Of a stretch of 64,000 nt of DNA, positions 15,578 to 23,714 are shown piece by piece. The first letter of the stretch is position 1. Every line of letters starts with the position of its first letter. The notes under the pieces are model-generated. The model was not told where the DNA came from. It ran no database searches and saw nothing but the letters and a program-made list of their open reading frames with translations. This stretch comes from Streptomyces sp. SCSIO 75703 (GTDB lineage: Bacteria; Actinomycetota; Actinomycetes; Streptomycetales; Streptomycetaceae): NCBI RefSeq assembly GCF_036607905.1, contig NZ_CP144555.1, positions 806,001 to 870,000 on the forward strand, in the 5' to 3' direction. The position numbers and the translations under genes were made by a program.

Positions 15578-16078
15578 CTAGCGTCCGCCGGGTCCCCGGT
15601 CGGAGCGTCCGCGCTCGTAGCGCCGCACGCGCCGGTAGCCGGTGAGCATGCCCTCGGCGTCGAGCGTCACCTGGTAGGTCGCCAGGAGGCTCATCGTGTC
15701 GGGCACCCGTTCCAGCTCCAGGACCTCGATCTCCAACGACCAGCCCTCCTCGGTCCGCTCGAAGGACGAGACCGCCTCGGCCGCCGTGCCGGTCAGTTCC
15801 GCGAACTGGGCGCGCGCCTCGCGCAGCACCTCCATCGGCTTCGGCCGACGCGGTTCCGGGGAACTCCGTGATTCCTGTCGCTCATGAGACTGCTCTGACT
15901 GCTCTGGCTTCTGTGACTGCTGTGACTTCTGTGACTGTTGTATCTGCTCTGGCTTCTGTGACTGCTGTGGCTTATGGCTCTTGTGTGGCTTCTCGGCGCC
16001 GGAACCCCGCGGTGTCCGCGGCTCCGGCGCGCTCTCGTGCCCGCTCCCTGATGCGGACGTGTTCTTCGCGTTGGACAT
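15578..16078 (-). CDS. gvpO: Gas vesicle protein GvpO with Ser/Gln/Lys-rich N-terminal linker
   Basis: 166 residues. The C-terminal 90 residues are the GvpO domain (MEVLREARAQFAELTGTAAEAV, then WSLEIEVLELERVPDTMSLLA, YQVTLDAEGMLTGYRRVRRYERG). The N-terminal 75 are low-complexity Ser, Gln, Lys, Pro and His (SQKPEQ-like units). ATG 16076-16078 has GAGGTGG just upstream and is preferred over an ATG 26 codons earlier. First gene of the operon; 101 bp to gvpA. GvpO is required for vesicle formation in haloarchaea; here its exact role is inferred. Confidence 0.9.
   Translation of the reverse strand: MSNAKNTSASGSGHESAPEPRTPRGSGAEKPHKSHKPQQSQKPEQIQQSQKSQQSQKPEQSEQSHERQESRSSPEPRRPKPMEVLREARAQFAELTGTAAEAVSSFERTEEGWSLEIEVLELERVPDTMSLLATYQVTLDAEGMLTGYRRVRRYERGRSDRGPGGR
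15881..15992 (-). repeat. Low-complexity, lower-GC tract in gvpO
   Basis: A run of degenerate 9-bp units (GACTGCTGT, GACTTCTGT and similar on the plus strand) encoding the Ser/Gln/Lys/Pro linker. Base composition is visibly less GC-rich than the flanking DNA, and the usual G/C third-position preference is lost. This is the pattern expected of slippage expansion. Confidence 0.8.
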
Positions 16079-16171
16079 GGCCACCTCGTCACCCGGGTGG
16101 CCGCGTGCGGGGCGGCCAAACCTCGTCGGCGTACCGGCCCGGCCGTTGTCGGCCATCCCGCCGGCCCCGGC

Positions 16172-17098
16172 TCAGCCGCCCCGCGCCCGCAGCCTGCGCC
16201 GGGCCGGTCCCAGGGAGCGCGGGCGGCTCATGATCCCCTCCCAGGGCCGGGTCCGCGCCTGCTCGACGGCGTCGTCGACGGTCCAGCGGCGGGCGTGCAG
16301 CGCCGGATCGTCGAGCCGGTCCCAGGCGACGGGCGTGGCCACGGGCGCCCCGGGGCGGGCCCGCACCGTATAGGGGGCGACGGCGGTCTGCGCGTAGGCG
16401 TTGCGCTGGATGTCGAGGTAGAGCCGGTCGCCGCGGTCCTTCTTGCGGGCGGCGGTGGTGAGCAGACCCGGATGCCGCCCGGCCAGTGTCTCGGCGACCT
16501 CGCGGGCGAACTCCCGTACCTCGTCGAAGTCCTGACGGCCGGTCAGCGGTACGACGACGTGCAGCCCGCGGGAGCCGGTGGTCATCAGGCCAGAGGGCAG
16601 CTCCAGCTCGCCGAGGAGGTCGCCCAGGAGCCGGGCGGCCGTGCGGACCTGCTCGAAGTCGTCGCCGGACGGGTCGAGGTCGAAGACCAGACGGTCCGGC
16701 CGCCGCGGACTCGCGGTCCGCGACAGCCAGCGGTGCAGGGTGAGCGCGGCCTGGTCGACGAGGAACAGCAGCGTCGCCGTGTCGTCGCAGACCGTGTGGA
16801 CGACGGTGCCGCCCTCCTTGGCGACCTCGGCCCGCGTGATCCAGCCAGGATAGCCCTCCGGGGTGTTCTTCTGCATGAACGTCGGCCCGTCGAGCCCGTC
16901 CGGACGGCGTTCCAGCATGAGGGGACGCCCCCGCAGGTGCGGCAGCATGAACGGGGCGACGGCCCGGTGGTACTCCACCAGGTCGCCCTTGGTGTACGGG
17001 CGGGCCCCCTCCAGGCCCGGGAGGAGGACCTTGTCCGGCCGGTGGACCTCCACCCGCCGCCCGCCGGCCCGGACGCTCCGTACGCCACCGGTGCTCAC
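16172..17098 (-). CDS. ligD: LigD-type polymerase/primase-domain protein (stand-alone)
   Basis: 308 residues with only the polymerase (PolDom) part of LigD: VHRPDKVLLPGLEGARPYTKG opening, LMLERRPDGLDG, then the catalytic DLDPSGDDFEQVRTAA motif with its metal-binding aspartates and MTTGSRGLHVVVPLTG. The ligase and nuclease domains are absent, as is usual in Streptomyces where NHEJ activities are split among genes. In this family the enzyme fills gaps, preferring ribonucleotides. GTG 17096-17098 overlaps the transketolase TGA (GTGA), so the two are translationally coupled. No Ku or ATP-dependent ligase gene is nearby. Confidence 0.92.
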   Translation of the reverse strand: MSTGGVRSVRAGGRRVEVHRPDKVLLPGLEGARPYTKGDLVEYHRAVAPFMLPHLRGRPLMLERRPDGLDGPTFMQKNTPEGYPGWITRAEVAKEGGTVVHTVCDDTATLLFLVDQAALTLHRWLSRTASPRRPDRLVFDLDPSGDDFEQVRTAARLLGDLLGELELPSGLMTTGSRGLHVVVPLTGRQDFDEVREFAREVAETLAGRHPGLLTTAARKKDRGDRLYLDIQRNAYAQTAVAPYTVRARPGAPVATPVAWDRLDDPALHARRWTVDDAVEQARTRPWEGIMSRPRSLGPARRRLRARGG

Positions 17099-18942
17099 GC
17101 GACGAGCGCCTCCCCGACCAGCAGCCGGCCGGCCGCCGCGATGTTCTCCGCGTCGATCCCGGCGGCGTGCAGTTGCTCCGCGGGGGACGCGGAGCCCGGC
17201 ATGGTGCGCACCGCCAGCCGGACCAGGCGCGGCATCGGCCGTCCGTCCGTGAACGCGTCGAGGACCGCGTCGCCGAGGCCGCCCTCGGCCCGGTGGTCCT
17301 CCACGGTCAGCAGGCACCCCGTCTCCTCGGCCGCCCGGCGCAGGGTCTCCCGGTCGACGGGCTTGACCGAGTACAGGTCGATCACCCGGACCGGGATGTC
17401 GTCGGCGGCCAGCGCGTCGGCCGCGGCCAGCGCCTCGTGCAGGGTGACGCCCGCGGCGACGACGGTGAGCCGGTCCCGGTCCGAGGAGCGCAGGACCTTG
17501 CTCCCGCCGACCGGGAAGGTCTCGTCGGGCCCGTAGATCACCGGGCTCTCGCCGCGCGAGGTGCGCAGGTAGCGGATGCCGTCCAGGTCGGCCATCGCGG
17601 CGACCAGACGCTCGGTCTGGTGCGCGTCGCACGGGTAGAGCACGGTCGAGCCGTGGACGGCCCGCATCATCGCCAGGTCCTCGACGCCCATCTGGCTGGG
17701 CCCGTCCTGGCCGATCGCGACCCCCGCGTGCGAACCGACGAGGTTGATGCCGGAGCCGCTGATGGAGGCCATGCGCACGAAGTCGTGGGCCCGGGTGAGG
17801 AAGGCCGCGAAGGTCGTGGCGTACGGGGTCCAGCCGCGGGAGGCCATGCCCACCGCGGCGGCGACCATCTGCTGCTCGGCGATGTAGCACTCGAAGTAGC
17901 GCTCGGGGTGTTCCTTGGCGAAGAACTCGGCGCGGGTGGAGTCGCCGACCTCGCCGTCGAGGGCGACCACGTCGCCGCGGGCGGTACCGAGCGCGGCCAG
18001 CGCCCGGCCGAAGGCGTCGCGGGTGGCGATCCGCTCGCCGCGGTCGTGGCGGGGCAGGTCGAGGCGGCCGGTGCCGGCGCGGCGCGGAAACTCTCCCGAG
18101 GGCGGTTCCTGCACCCGTATGTGCAGGTCGCGGGGGCCGCCGAGTTCGGCGATGGCCTCCTCGGTGTCCGGCAGCGGTTTGCCGTGCCGGCCCTCGCGGT
18201 TCTCCACCGCGGCGACGCCCTTGCCCTTGAGGGTGCGGGCGAGGACGGCGGTGGGCTGCCCCTTGGTGGACAGGGCCTCGCCGTAGGCGCGGTCGATGGC
18301 GTCGACGTCGTGGCCGTCGACCTCGACGGTGTGCCAGCCGAAGGCGCGGAAGCGGCGCGCGTACGCGTCCAGGTCGTGGCCGTGCCGGGTCGGCCCGCGC
18401 TGGCCGAGCCGGTTGACGTCCACGATGAGGGTGAGGTTGTCCAGGTGCTCGTACCCGGCGTGCTCGGCGGCCTCCCAGATCGAGCCCTCGGCGAGTTCGC
18501 TGTCGCCGCACAGCACCCAGACGCGGTGGCCGTCGTGGTCCAGCCGCTTGCCGGACAGGGCGATGCCGACGCCGATGGGCAGGCCCTGGCCGAGCGAGCC
18601 GGTGGCCGTCTCGACCCAGGGCAGCCGCCGGGGCGTGGGGTGGCCCTCCAGCCGGCTGCCCAGCTTGCGGAAGGTGAGCAGTTCCCCGTCGTCGACGGCG
18701 CCGGCCGCCTTGAACGCCGAGTACAGCAGCGGGGAGGCGTGGCCCTTGGAGAGGACGAAGCGGTCGTTGCCGGGGTGGTCGGGACGCTCGAAGTCGTAGC
18801 GCAGGTGGCGGCCGAGGAGGACGGCCATCAGATCGGCGGCCGACATGGAGGACGTCGGGTGTCCGGAGGCCGCCGCGGCGGAGGCGCGGACGCTGTCCAC
18901 GCGCAGTTGCTGGCCGAGTTCGGCGAGTTCACCGGTGTTCAT
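17095..18942 (-). CDS. tkt: Transketolase
   Basis: 615 residues, the length of single-chain actinobacterial transketolase-like proteins (shorter than the about 700-residue housekeeping TktA). ThDP-dependent features: SGHPTSSMSAADLMAVLL, the pyrophosphate/metal motif GDSELAEGSIWEAAEHAG with DVNRLGQRGPT, and the pyrimidine domain VALDGEVGDST, then YFECYIAEQQMVAAAVGMA with the conserved Glu. It transfers two-carbon units between sugar phosphates, or may be DXS/TK-like with another substrate. ATG 18940-18942 follows AGGAAGGAG. It sits between an NDH-2-like gene and a LigD-type gene, not with other pentose-phosphate genes. Confidence 0.92.
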   Translation of the reverse strand: MNTGELAELGQQLRVDSVRASAAAASGHPTSSMSAADLMAVLLGRHLRYDFERPDHPGNDRFVLSKGHASPLLYSAFKAAGAVDDGELLTFRKLGSRLEGHPTPRRLPWVETATGSLGQGLPIGVGIALSGKRLDHDGHRVWVLCGDSELAEGSIWEAAEHAGYEHLDNLTLIVDVNRLGQRGPTRHGHDLDAYARRFRAFGWHTVEVDGHDVDAIDRAYGEALSTKGQPTAVLARTLKGKGVAAVENREGRHGKPLPDTEEAIAELGGPRDLHIRVQEPPSGEFPRRAGTGRLDLPRHDRGERIATRDAFGRALAALGTARGDVVALDGEVGDSTRAEFFAKEHPERYFECYIAEQQMVAAAVGMASRGWTPYATTFAAFLTRAHDFVRMASISGSGINLVGSHAGVAIGQDGPSQMGVEDLAMMRAVHGSTVLYPCDAHQTERLVAAMADLDGIRYLRTSRGESPVIYGPDETFPVGGSKVLRSSDRDRLTVVAAGVTLHEALAAADALAADDIPVRVIDLYSVKPVDRETLRRAAEETGCLLTVEDHRAEGGLGDAVLDAFTDGRPMPRLVRLAVRTMPGSASPAEQLHAAGIDAENIAAAGRLLVGEALVA

Positions 18943-18995
18943 GAGGCTCCTTCCTCGGGTTCTGCTCGTTGCCCCGGTTTCGCGGGCGTCCCGGG

Positions 18996-20507
18996 TCACC
19001 CCGGTCCTCCCGGCTCGTGCGGGTCGTCGGGCCCCGACGTGCGGTCCGGTGCGTCGGGGGCGTGGGCGTCGGTGCGCCGGACGGGGCCGGGGGCGACGCC
19101 TGGGCCCGGCGGGGGCCGCCGCGCGGCGCCGGGCTCCGGGGCCCCTTCGCCGGAACGTGCCCGGGGGCCCGCGGGGTCGCCGCCCTCACGGGCCGCCGCG
19201 CCCCCGGGTACCCGGGCCAGTTCGGGCGACGCCGACTCCAGCGGCACCGACCAGGACCGTACGAGCCCCAACTGCACGGCCTGGCGTGGCAGCACCGCGT
19301 CCAGCAGCCAGTCCGCGGCGACCCGCACCCGGTTGCCGCCCGGCAGCGCCGCCAGGTGGTAGCCGCGGGCCACCGCGCCCGCCGCGGCGCCGGAGAGCGG
19401 GACGCCGAACGGGTCGGCGGCGCCCCGGGTGCCGCCCAGGTCGACGACGAAGCCCAGGTCGCGGTGGCGGTAGGGACGCCACGGTCCGAGGCCCAGGGAC
19501 GCGGCGACGTTGCGGGCGCAGACGGCGCCCTGCCGCCAGGCGTGCTGCGCGGTCATCGGCGTGTACCGGCCGGGCCGGGCGAGGTCGGGCACCGCGGCCA
19601 CGTCACCGCAGGCGAACAGCGCCTCGCACCCGGGCACCCGCAGGTACGGGTCCACCAGCAGCCGGCCCCGCTCCAGCGGCAGCCCCAGCGCCTCCACCAG
19701 CGGATCGGGACGCACCCCCACGCACCACACCAGCGTGCGGGTGGCAAGGGAGGTGCCGTCGCTGAGGACCACCCCGTCGTGCGTGGCCTCCCGGACGGAG
19801 GTACCGGTCCGCACGTCGACGCCGCGCCGGCGCAGCACCCGCTCGGCGGTGCGGGAGAGCCGTTCGTCCATCTCGGGCAGTACCCGGTCGGCGACGTCCA
19901 GCAGGGTCCAGCGGGGCCGCAGGCCGTTCGGCAGCGGGCGCCGCCGGACCTGCGAGTCGGTGTACATCTGGCCGTGCGCCGCGACCTCCGTACCGGTGTA
20001 CCCGGCGCCGACCACGACGAAGGAGCAGCGGGCGCGGTTCTCCTCGGGGTCCTCGCCCGCGGCGGCGAGTTCCATCTGCCGGGTGACGTGGTCGCGCAGG
20101 TAGAGCGCCTCGGGCAGACCCCGGAAGCCGTGGGCGTGCTCGGCGACCCCCGGCACGGGCAGCAGCTTGTTGACGCTGCCGGCGGCGAGCACCAGCCGGT
20201 CGTAGCGGAGCGTGCCCCGTTCGCCCTCGGGGCCGGTGTAGCGCACGGTCCGCTCGCCGGGGTCGATGCCGTCGGCCTCGCCGAGGACGAGCCGCACCCG
20301 GGGCAGGGTGGCGGAGAGGGAGACGCTGACCCGGCGCGGTTCCAGCACGCCGGCGGCGACCTGGGGCAGCAGGGGTACGTAGAGGAAGTAGTCGGTCGGG
20401 TTGAGCAGCACGATGTCGGCCTGCCGCCGGGTCAGCCGGGACAGGGAGCGGGCCGTCCGGTACCCGGCGAAGCCGGCACCGACGATCACGATCCGGGGTC
20501 GGCTCAC
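18996..20507 (-). CDS. NDH-2-like FAD/NAD(P)-dependent oxidoreductase
   Basis: 503 residues. FAD-binding IVIVGAGFAGYRTARSLSR at residues 5-22, NAD(P)-binding FVVVGAGYTGTEVAAH near residue 170, and the second FAD motif ALFACGDVAAVPDL: the layout of type II NADH dehydrogenases. HVTRQMELAAAGED and YTPMTAQHAWRQG match NDH-2 quinone-pocket regions. The last 70 residues are a Pro/Ala/Gly tail with no membrane anchor visible. The start is GTG 20505-20507 behind CGGAGG. Likely electron transfer from NADH to quinone at the inner face of the membrane. First gene of the long minus-strand array; 53 bp before transketolase. Confidence 0.88.
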   Translation of the reverse strand: MSRPRIVIVGAGFAGYRTARSLSRLTRRQADIVLLNPTDYFLYVPLLPQVAAGVLEPRRVSVSLSATLPRVRLVLGEADGIDPGERTVRYTGPEGERGTLRYDRLVLAAGSVNKLLPVPGVAEHAHGFRGLPEALYLRDHVTRQMELAAAGEDPEENRARCSFVVVGAGYTGTEVAAHGQMYTDSQVRRRPLPNGLRPRWTLLDVADRVLPEMDERLSRTAERVLRRRGVDVRTGTSVREATHDGVVLSDGTSLATRTLVWCVGVRPDPLVEALGLPLERGRLLVDPYLRVPGCEALFACGDVAAVPDLARPGRYTPMTAQHAWRQGAVCARNVAASLGLGPWRPYRHRDLGFVVDLGGTRGAADPFGVPLSGAAAGAVARGYHLAALPGGNRVRVAADWLLDAVLPRQAVQLGLVRSWSVPLESASPELARVPGGAAAREGGDPAGPRARSGEGAPEPGAARRPPPGPGVAPGPVRRTDAHAPDAPDRTSGPDDPHEPGGPG

Positions 20508-20667
20508 GGTTCGCCTCCGGGCTCTCGCGTCACGCGTGAGCCTTCCGCGTCCCCGTGGCCGGGGCACCCAAACGTCCGCCGGGCCCTCCCCGGCCGGCGG
20601 CCGGCCCGGTGCGCACCGGGCCGGCCGGGCACCCGCCGTACCGGCCGGCCGGTGCGCCGACGGCCCC

Positions 20668-20692
20668 GGTTGCCCGCCGCCGCGCCGGGTAC
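20668..20692 (+). promoter_or_regulatory. SigB-type promoter candidate for the F420 oxidoreductase gene
   Basis: GGTT at 20668-20671, 15-nt spacer, GGGTAC at 20687-20692, 41 bp before ATG 20734. It fits GNNT-N14-16-GGGTAC and has the same 15-nt spacer as the DUF2795 and baeRF promoters. Confidence 0.5.
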
Positions 20693-20733
20693 TCGGCCCG
20701 GGTCCCAGCCCGCGTCCCCCCGGAGGCACCCCC

Positions 20734-21696
20734 ATGCCCGAGTACGGCTACTTCCTCTCGTGCGAGCAGTACGGCCCGGCGGAGCTGATCGAGCAGGCGC
20801 GGATGGCCGAGCAGGCCGGCTTCCACGCCCTGTGGATCTCCGACCACTACCACCCCTGGAACGGGGAGCAGGGCCAGAGCCCCTTCGTGTGGTCGGTGAT
20901 CGGCGCCCTCTCGGAAGCCGTCTCGCTGCCCGTCGGGACGGCGGTGACCTGCCCGACCGTGCGGATGCACCCGGCGGTGGTGGCCCAGGCGGCGGCGACG
21001 AGCGCGGTGATGACGGAGGGCCGCTTCCGGCTCGGCGTCGGCACCGGCGAAGCGCTCAACGAGCACATCCTCGCAGACGCCTGGCCGCCCGCGCACGTGC
21101 GGCTGGAGATGCTGGAGGAGGCGATCCTGGTGATGCGCCGGCTGCTGGCCGGCGAGGAGGTCAACCACCACGGCACGCACTACACCGTGGAGAACGCCCG
21201 CCTCTACACGGTTCCCGACCGGCCGGTGCCGATCGACATCTCGGGCTTCGGCCCGAGCGCGACCAAGCTGGCGGCCCGGGTCGGCGACGGCTACGTCACC
21301 ATGGCGCCGGACGCCTCGATGGTGGAGCAGTACCGCAAGGGCGGGGGCGGAGGGAAGCCGGTCAGCGGCGGAACCAAGGTCTGCTACGACACCGACCGGG
21401 ACGCCGCGGTGCGCGAGGTGCACCGGCTCTGGCCCAACGAACTGCTCCCCGGCGAGCTGGGCCAGGTGCTGCCGTCGCCGAAACACTTCGAGCAGGCGCA
21501 GGAACTGGTCACCGAGGACATGGTGCGCGCGAACCGGGTCTGCGGGGACGACGTGGACGAGCACGTCGCCGAGCTGAAGGCGTTCGCCGACGCCGGCTTC
21601 GACCGGATCTACGTCAACCAGATCGGCCCCGACCTGCGCGGTTTCTTCGACTTCTACCGCACCAAGGTGCTGCCGCAGCTCCAGGAGCCGGTCTGA
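20734..21696 (+). CDS. F420-dependent LLM-class oxidoreductase (TIGR03557-like)
   Basis: 320 residues, a luciferase-like TIM barrel. EYGYFLSCEQYGPAELIEQARMAEQAGF, WISDHYHPWNGEQGQSPFVW, VGTAVTCPTVRMHPAVVAQAAAT, RFRLGVGTGEALNEHIL and DISGFGPSATKLAARVGDGY are the conserved blocks of the F420-dependent glucose-6-phosphate dehydrogenase (Fgd)-like group. WISDHYHPW holds the His/Trp pair that lines the F420 pocket in Fgd. The substrate is uncertain; many members of this subfamily do not use glucose-6-phosphate. GGAGG at 20722-20726 fixes the start. Stress control is suggested by its promoter. Confidence 0.9.
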   Translation: MPEYGYFLSCEQYGPAELIEQARMAEQAGFHALWISDHYHPWNGEQGQSPFVWSVIGALSEAVSLPVGTAVTCPTVRMHPAVVAQAAATSAVMTEGRFRLGVGTGEALNEHILADAWPPAHVRLEMLEEAILVMRRLLAGEEVNHHGTHYTVENARLYTVPDRPVPIDISGFGPSATKLAARVGDGYVTMAPDASMVEQYRKGGGGGKPVSGGTKVCYDTDRDAAVREVHRLWPNELLPGELGQVLPSPKHFEQAQELVTEDMVRANRVCGDDVDEHVAELKAFADAGFDRIYVNQIGPDLRGFFDFYRTKVLPQLQEPV

Positions 21697-21768
21697 CCGG
21701 ACGACGGTCCGCCGTGCGCCGCCGTCCGGGCCCCGGGGCGGGTGGGGCCGCCGGTGTGGAGGGCCAAC

Positions 21769-21774
21769 TAGGCT
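21769..21774 (+). promoter_or_regulatory. -10 box for a leaderless VOC-protein transcript
   Basis: TAGGCT, a strong streptomycete -10, ends 7 nt before ATG 21782 and there is no Shine-Dalgarno. The transcript would begin at or next to the start codon. No clear -35 is visible. Confidence 0.55.
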
Positions 21775-21781
21775 CGTCCGC

Positions 21782-22132
21782 ATGGACATTCTGGGAGCCA
21801 CACTGCGCATCTACGTCGACGACCTGGACCGGGCGATCCCGTTCTACGAGGGGCTGGCGGGCGGTCCCGCGCAGCGTTTCGAACGCGGCGGCGTCCAGGT
21901 CGCGGCGGTCGGCTGCTTCCTGCTCATGAGCGGGCCCGAATCCCAGATCTCGGTGCTGCGCGCGGTCTCCGCGACCATCGCCGTCACCGACGTGGAGGAG
22001 ACCGGGCGGGTCCTCGCCGGGCTCGGCGCCGACATCGTCGCCGGCCCGGTCGTGACCCCGGCGGGACGCAACCTGATCGCCCGTCACCCGGACGGCGTGG
22101 TCTACGAGTACGTGGACCGCCGCGCCGGGTGA
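21782..22132 (+). CDS. VOC (glyoxalase/bleomycin-resistance fold) protein
   Basis: 116 residues, a single beta-alpha-beta-beta-beta pair: LRIYVDDLDRAIPFYEGLAG, then SATIAVTDVEETGRVLAGLGADIVAG and LIARHPDGVVYEYVDRRAG. The fold is that of glyoxalase I and bleomycin-resistance proteins, but the substrate cannot be read. The conserved metal ligands are incomplete (no His in the first strand). Probably cytosolic. The start is supported by the leaderless -10 at 21769. Confidence 0.85.
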   Translation: MDILGATLRIYVDDLDRAIPFYEGLAGGPAQRFERGGVQVAAVGCFLLMSGPESQISVLRAVSATIAVTDVEETGRVLAGLGADIVAGPVVTPAGRNLIARHPDGVVYEYVDRRAG

Positions 22133-22137
22133 ACCCT

Positions 22138-22168
22138 GCGGCCGGGCGGGCCCGTTCCGCCCGGCCGC
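22138..22168. terminator. Bidirectional hairpin between VOC and GNAT genes
   Basis: Perfect 12-bp stem, 22138-22149 with 22157-22168, loop of 7 nt, between convergent genes. All G/C; no T-run. Confidence 0.65.
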
Positions 22169-22181
22169 CGGACGTCCGGGC

Positions 22182-22727
22182 TCAGGCGGGGCCCTCCGCG
22201 GTACGGGCCCAGCGCTGGTGGTCGCGCCAGGCCCCGTCCACGAAGAGCATCTTCGGGGAGAACCCCTCCAGCCGGAAACCGCAGGCGCGGGCCAGGCCGG
22301 CCGAGGCGGCGTTGCCCGGCTGCACGTTGATCTCCAGCCGGTGCAGCCCCATCGCGCCGAAGGCGTGGCGGACCACCAGGTCCAGTCCCTCGCGCATCAG
22401 GCCCCGGCCGGCCGCGTGGGCGAAGGCGCCGTAGCCGAGCGCCCCGCTGAGGAAGCCGCCCTCGACGATGTTGTTGATGTTGATGAAGCCGGCGATGCCG
22501 CCGCCGTCCTTCTCGCAGACCAGGAACCCGGCCCGGGTGGGGTCCCCGGTCAGCCGGGTGGCGTAGGCGGCGTACGTGTCGGCGCGGTCCGGCGGGAAGA
22601 GCCAGGGGCGGTGCAGGTCCCGGCTCTCGCGTACCCGCGCGGTGAACTCGGGGCCGTCCTCGTGGGTGAGGTGCCGCAGGACCACGCGGGGGCCCTCGGC
22701 GAGGTGGCGGGGAGCGGAATGCGGCAT
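22182..22727 (-). CDS. GNAT N-acetyltransferase (RimJ/RimL type)
   Basis: 181 residues with the RimJ/RimL pattern: GPRVVLRHLTHEDGPEFTARV opening, central IAGFININNIVEGGFLSGALGY, then the acetyl-CoA loop AHAAGRGLMREGLDLVVRHAF and LHRLEINVQPGNAASAGLARACGF (the conserved N-x-A-S). These usually acetylate ribosomal-protein or small-molecule amines; the target here is unknown. TAGGGT lies 6 nt before the ATG, with no Shine-Dalgarno, suggesting leaderless translation. Confidence 0.9.
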   Translation of the reverse strand: MPHSAPRHLAEGPRVVLRHLTHEDGPEFTARVRESRDLHRPWLFPPDRADTYAAYATRLTGDPTRAGFLVCEKDGGGIAGFININNIVEGGFLSGALGYGAFAHAAGRGLMREGLDLVVRHAFGAMGLHRLEINVQPGNAASAGLARACGFRLEGFSPKMLFVDGAWRDHQRWARTAEGPA

Positions 22728-22733
22728 CCCGCC

Positions 22734-22739
22734 ACCCTA
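22734..22739 (-). promoter_or_regulatory. -10 box for a leaderless GNAT transcript
   Basis: TAGGGT on the minus strand (complement of 22734-22739), 6 nt before ATG 22727. Confidence 0.5.
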
Positions 22740-22793
22740 CGACGGCCCCCCGGCCACGCTCCGCGAGCCCCGCCCCGCCACCCCGGCGGGCCC

Positions 22794-23714
22794 TCAGCGC
22801 AGCGCCGGCGCGTCCAGTGTCAGCGTCCCCGCGCCGGCGTCGAGTTCGGCCGCCGTGCCGAAGGGCACCGTCAGCGCCCCCGCCCCGTGCCCGAAGCCGA
22901 CGCCCTCGGCGACCGGCACGCCCAGCGCGCCGAGCCGGTCGGCGAGCATCTCCCGCAGCCCGGCCTCCGCGCACCCCTCCCAGGAGCCGAGCAGCACGCC
23001 CCGGACCCCGTCCAGCCAGCCCGCCCGCAGCAACTGGGTCAGACAGCGGTCCAGCCGGTACGTCTCCTCGTCCACGTCCTCCAGGCAGAGCAGCCCGCCG
23101 CGCGCCGAGGGGCGGGCGAGCGGGGAACCCAGTTCGGAGGAGAGCAGGGTCAGGCAGCCGCCGAGGGTGACCCCGCGCGCCCGCCCGGGGACCAGGGCCC
23201 GGCCGGCCCAGGCGAGGGTGCGCACCGACTCCGGGGCGAACAGCGTGGCCCGCAGGTGCTCCCGGGCCCGCTCGGTGCCGAGGAAGTCGACCCCGGCGGC
23301 CATCGGACCGTGCAGGGTGACCAGCCCGAGCCGGGTCGCGAACGCCTCGTGCAGCGCCGTGATGTCGCTGAAGCCGACGAAGACCTTCGGCCCGGCCGCC
23401 CGCATCGCCTCCCAGTCGAGCAGGTCGGCCATCCGCTGGGCGCCGTAGCCGCCGCGCGCGCACAGGACGGCGTCGACGGCGGGATCGCACCAGGCGGACT
23501 GGAGGTCGGCGGCCCGGTCGGCGTCGGTGCCGGCCAGGTAGCCGAAACGGGGGTGCCGGTCCAGGACGTGCGGGGCGACCACCGGGTCCAGGCCCCAGCC
23601 GCGCAGCACCTCGACCCCGGCCCGCAGCCGCTCCCCGGGCACGGGCCCGCTGGGCGCGACGACCGCGACCCGGGCGCCGGGGGCGAGCCGGGCCGGGCGG
23701 GTCAGCTCCCTCAT
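22794..23714 (-). CDS. LD-carboxypeptidase (peptidase family S66)
   Basis: 306 residues. S66 triad: nucleophile Ser116 in VGFSDITALH, the Glu in LCLEDVDEETYRLDR and the His in GVGFGHGAGAL, with the RGGYGAQRM segment before them. Family members (LdcA, MccF) cleave the L,D-bond of murein tetrapeptides in the cytosol during cell-wall recycling, or peptidyl antibiotics. There is no signal peptide. ATG 23712-23714 overlaps the stop of the S9 peptidase (ATGA), so it is translated with it. In context with a D-aminopeptidase it most likely acts on muropeptide fragments. Confidence 0.92.
   Translation of the reverse strand: MRELTRPARLAPGARVAVVAPSGPVPGERLRAGVEVLRGWGLDPVVAPHVLDRHPRFGYLAGTDADRAADLQSAWCDPAVDAVLCARGGYGAQRMADLLDWEAMRAAGPKVFVGFSDITALHEAFATRLGLVTLHGPMAAGVDFLGTERAREHLRATLFAPESVRTLAWAGRALVPGRARGVTLGGCLTLLSSELGSPLARPSARGGLLCLEDVDEETYRLDRCLTQLLRAGWLDGVRGVLLGSWEGCAEAGLREMLADRLGALGVPVAEGVGFGHGAGALTVPFGTAAELDAGAGTLTLDAPALR

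Noticed and set aside
16172..17098. Full NHEJ system
   Set aside because: Only the polymerase domain is encoded; no Ku or ligase in the window.
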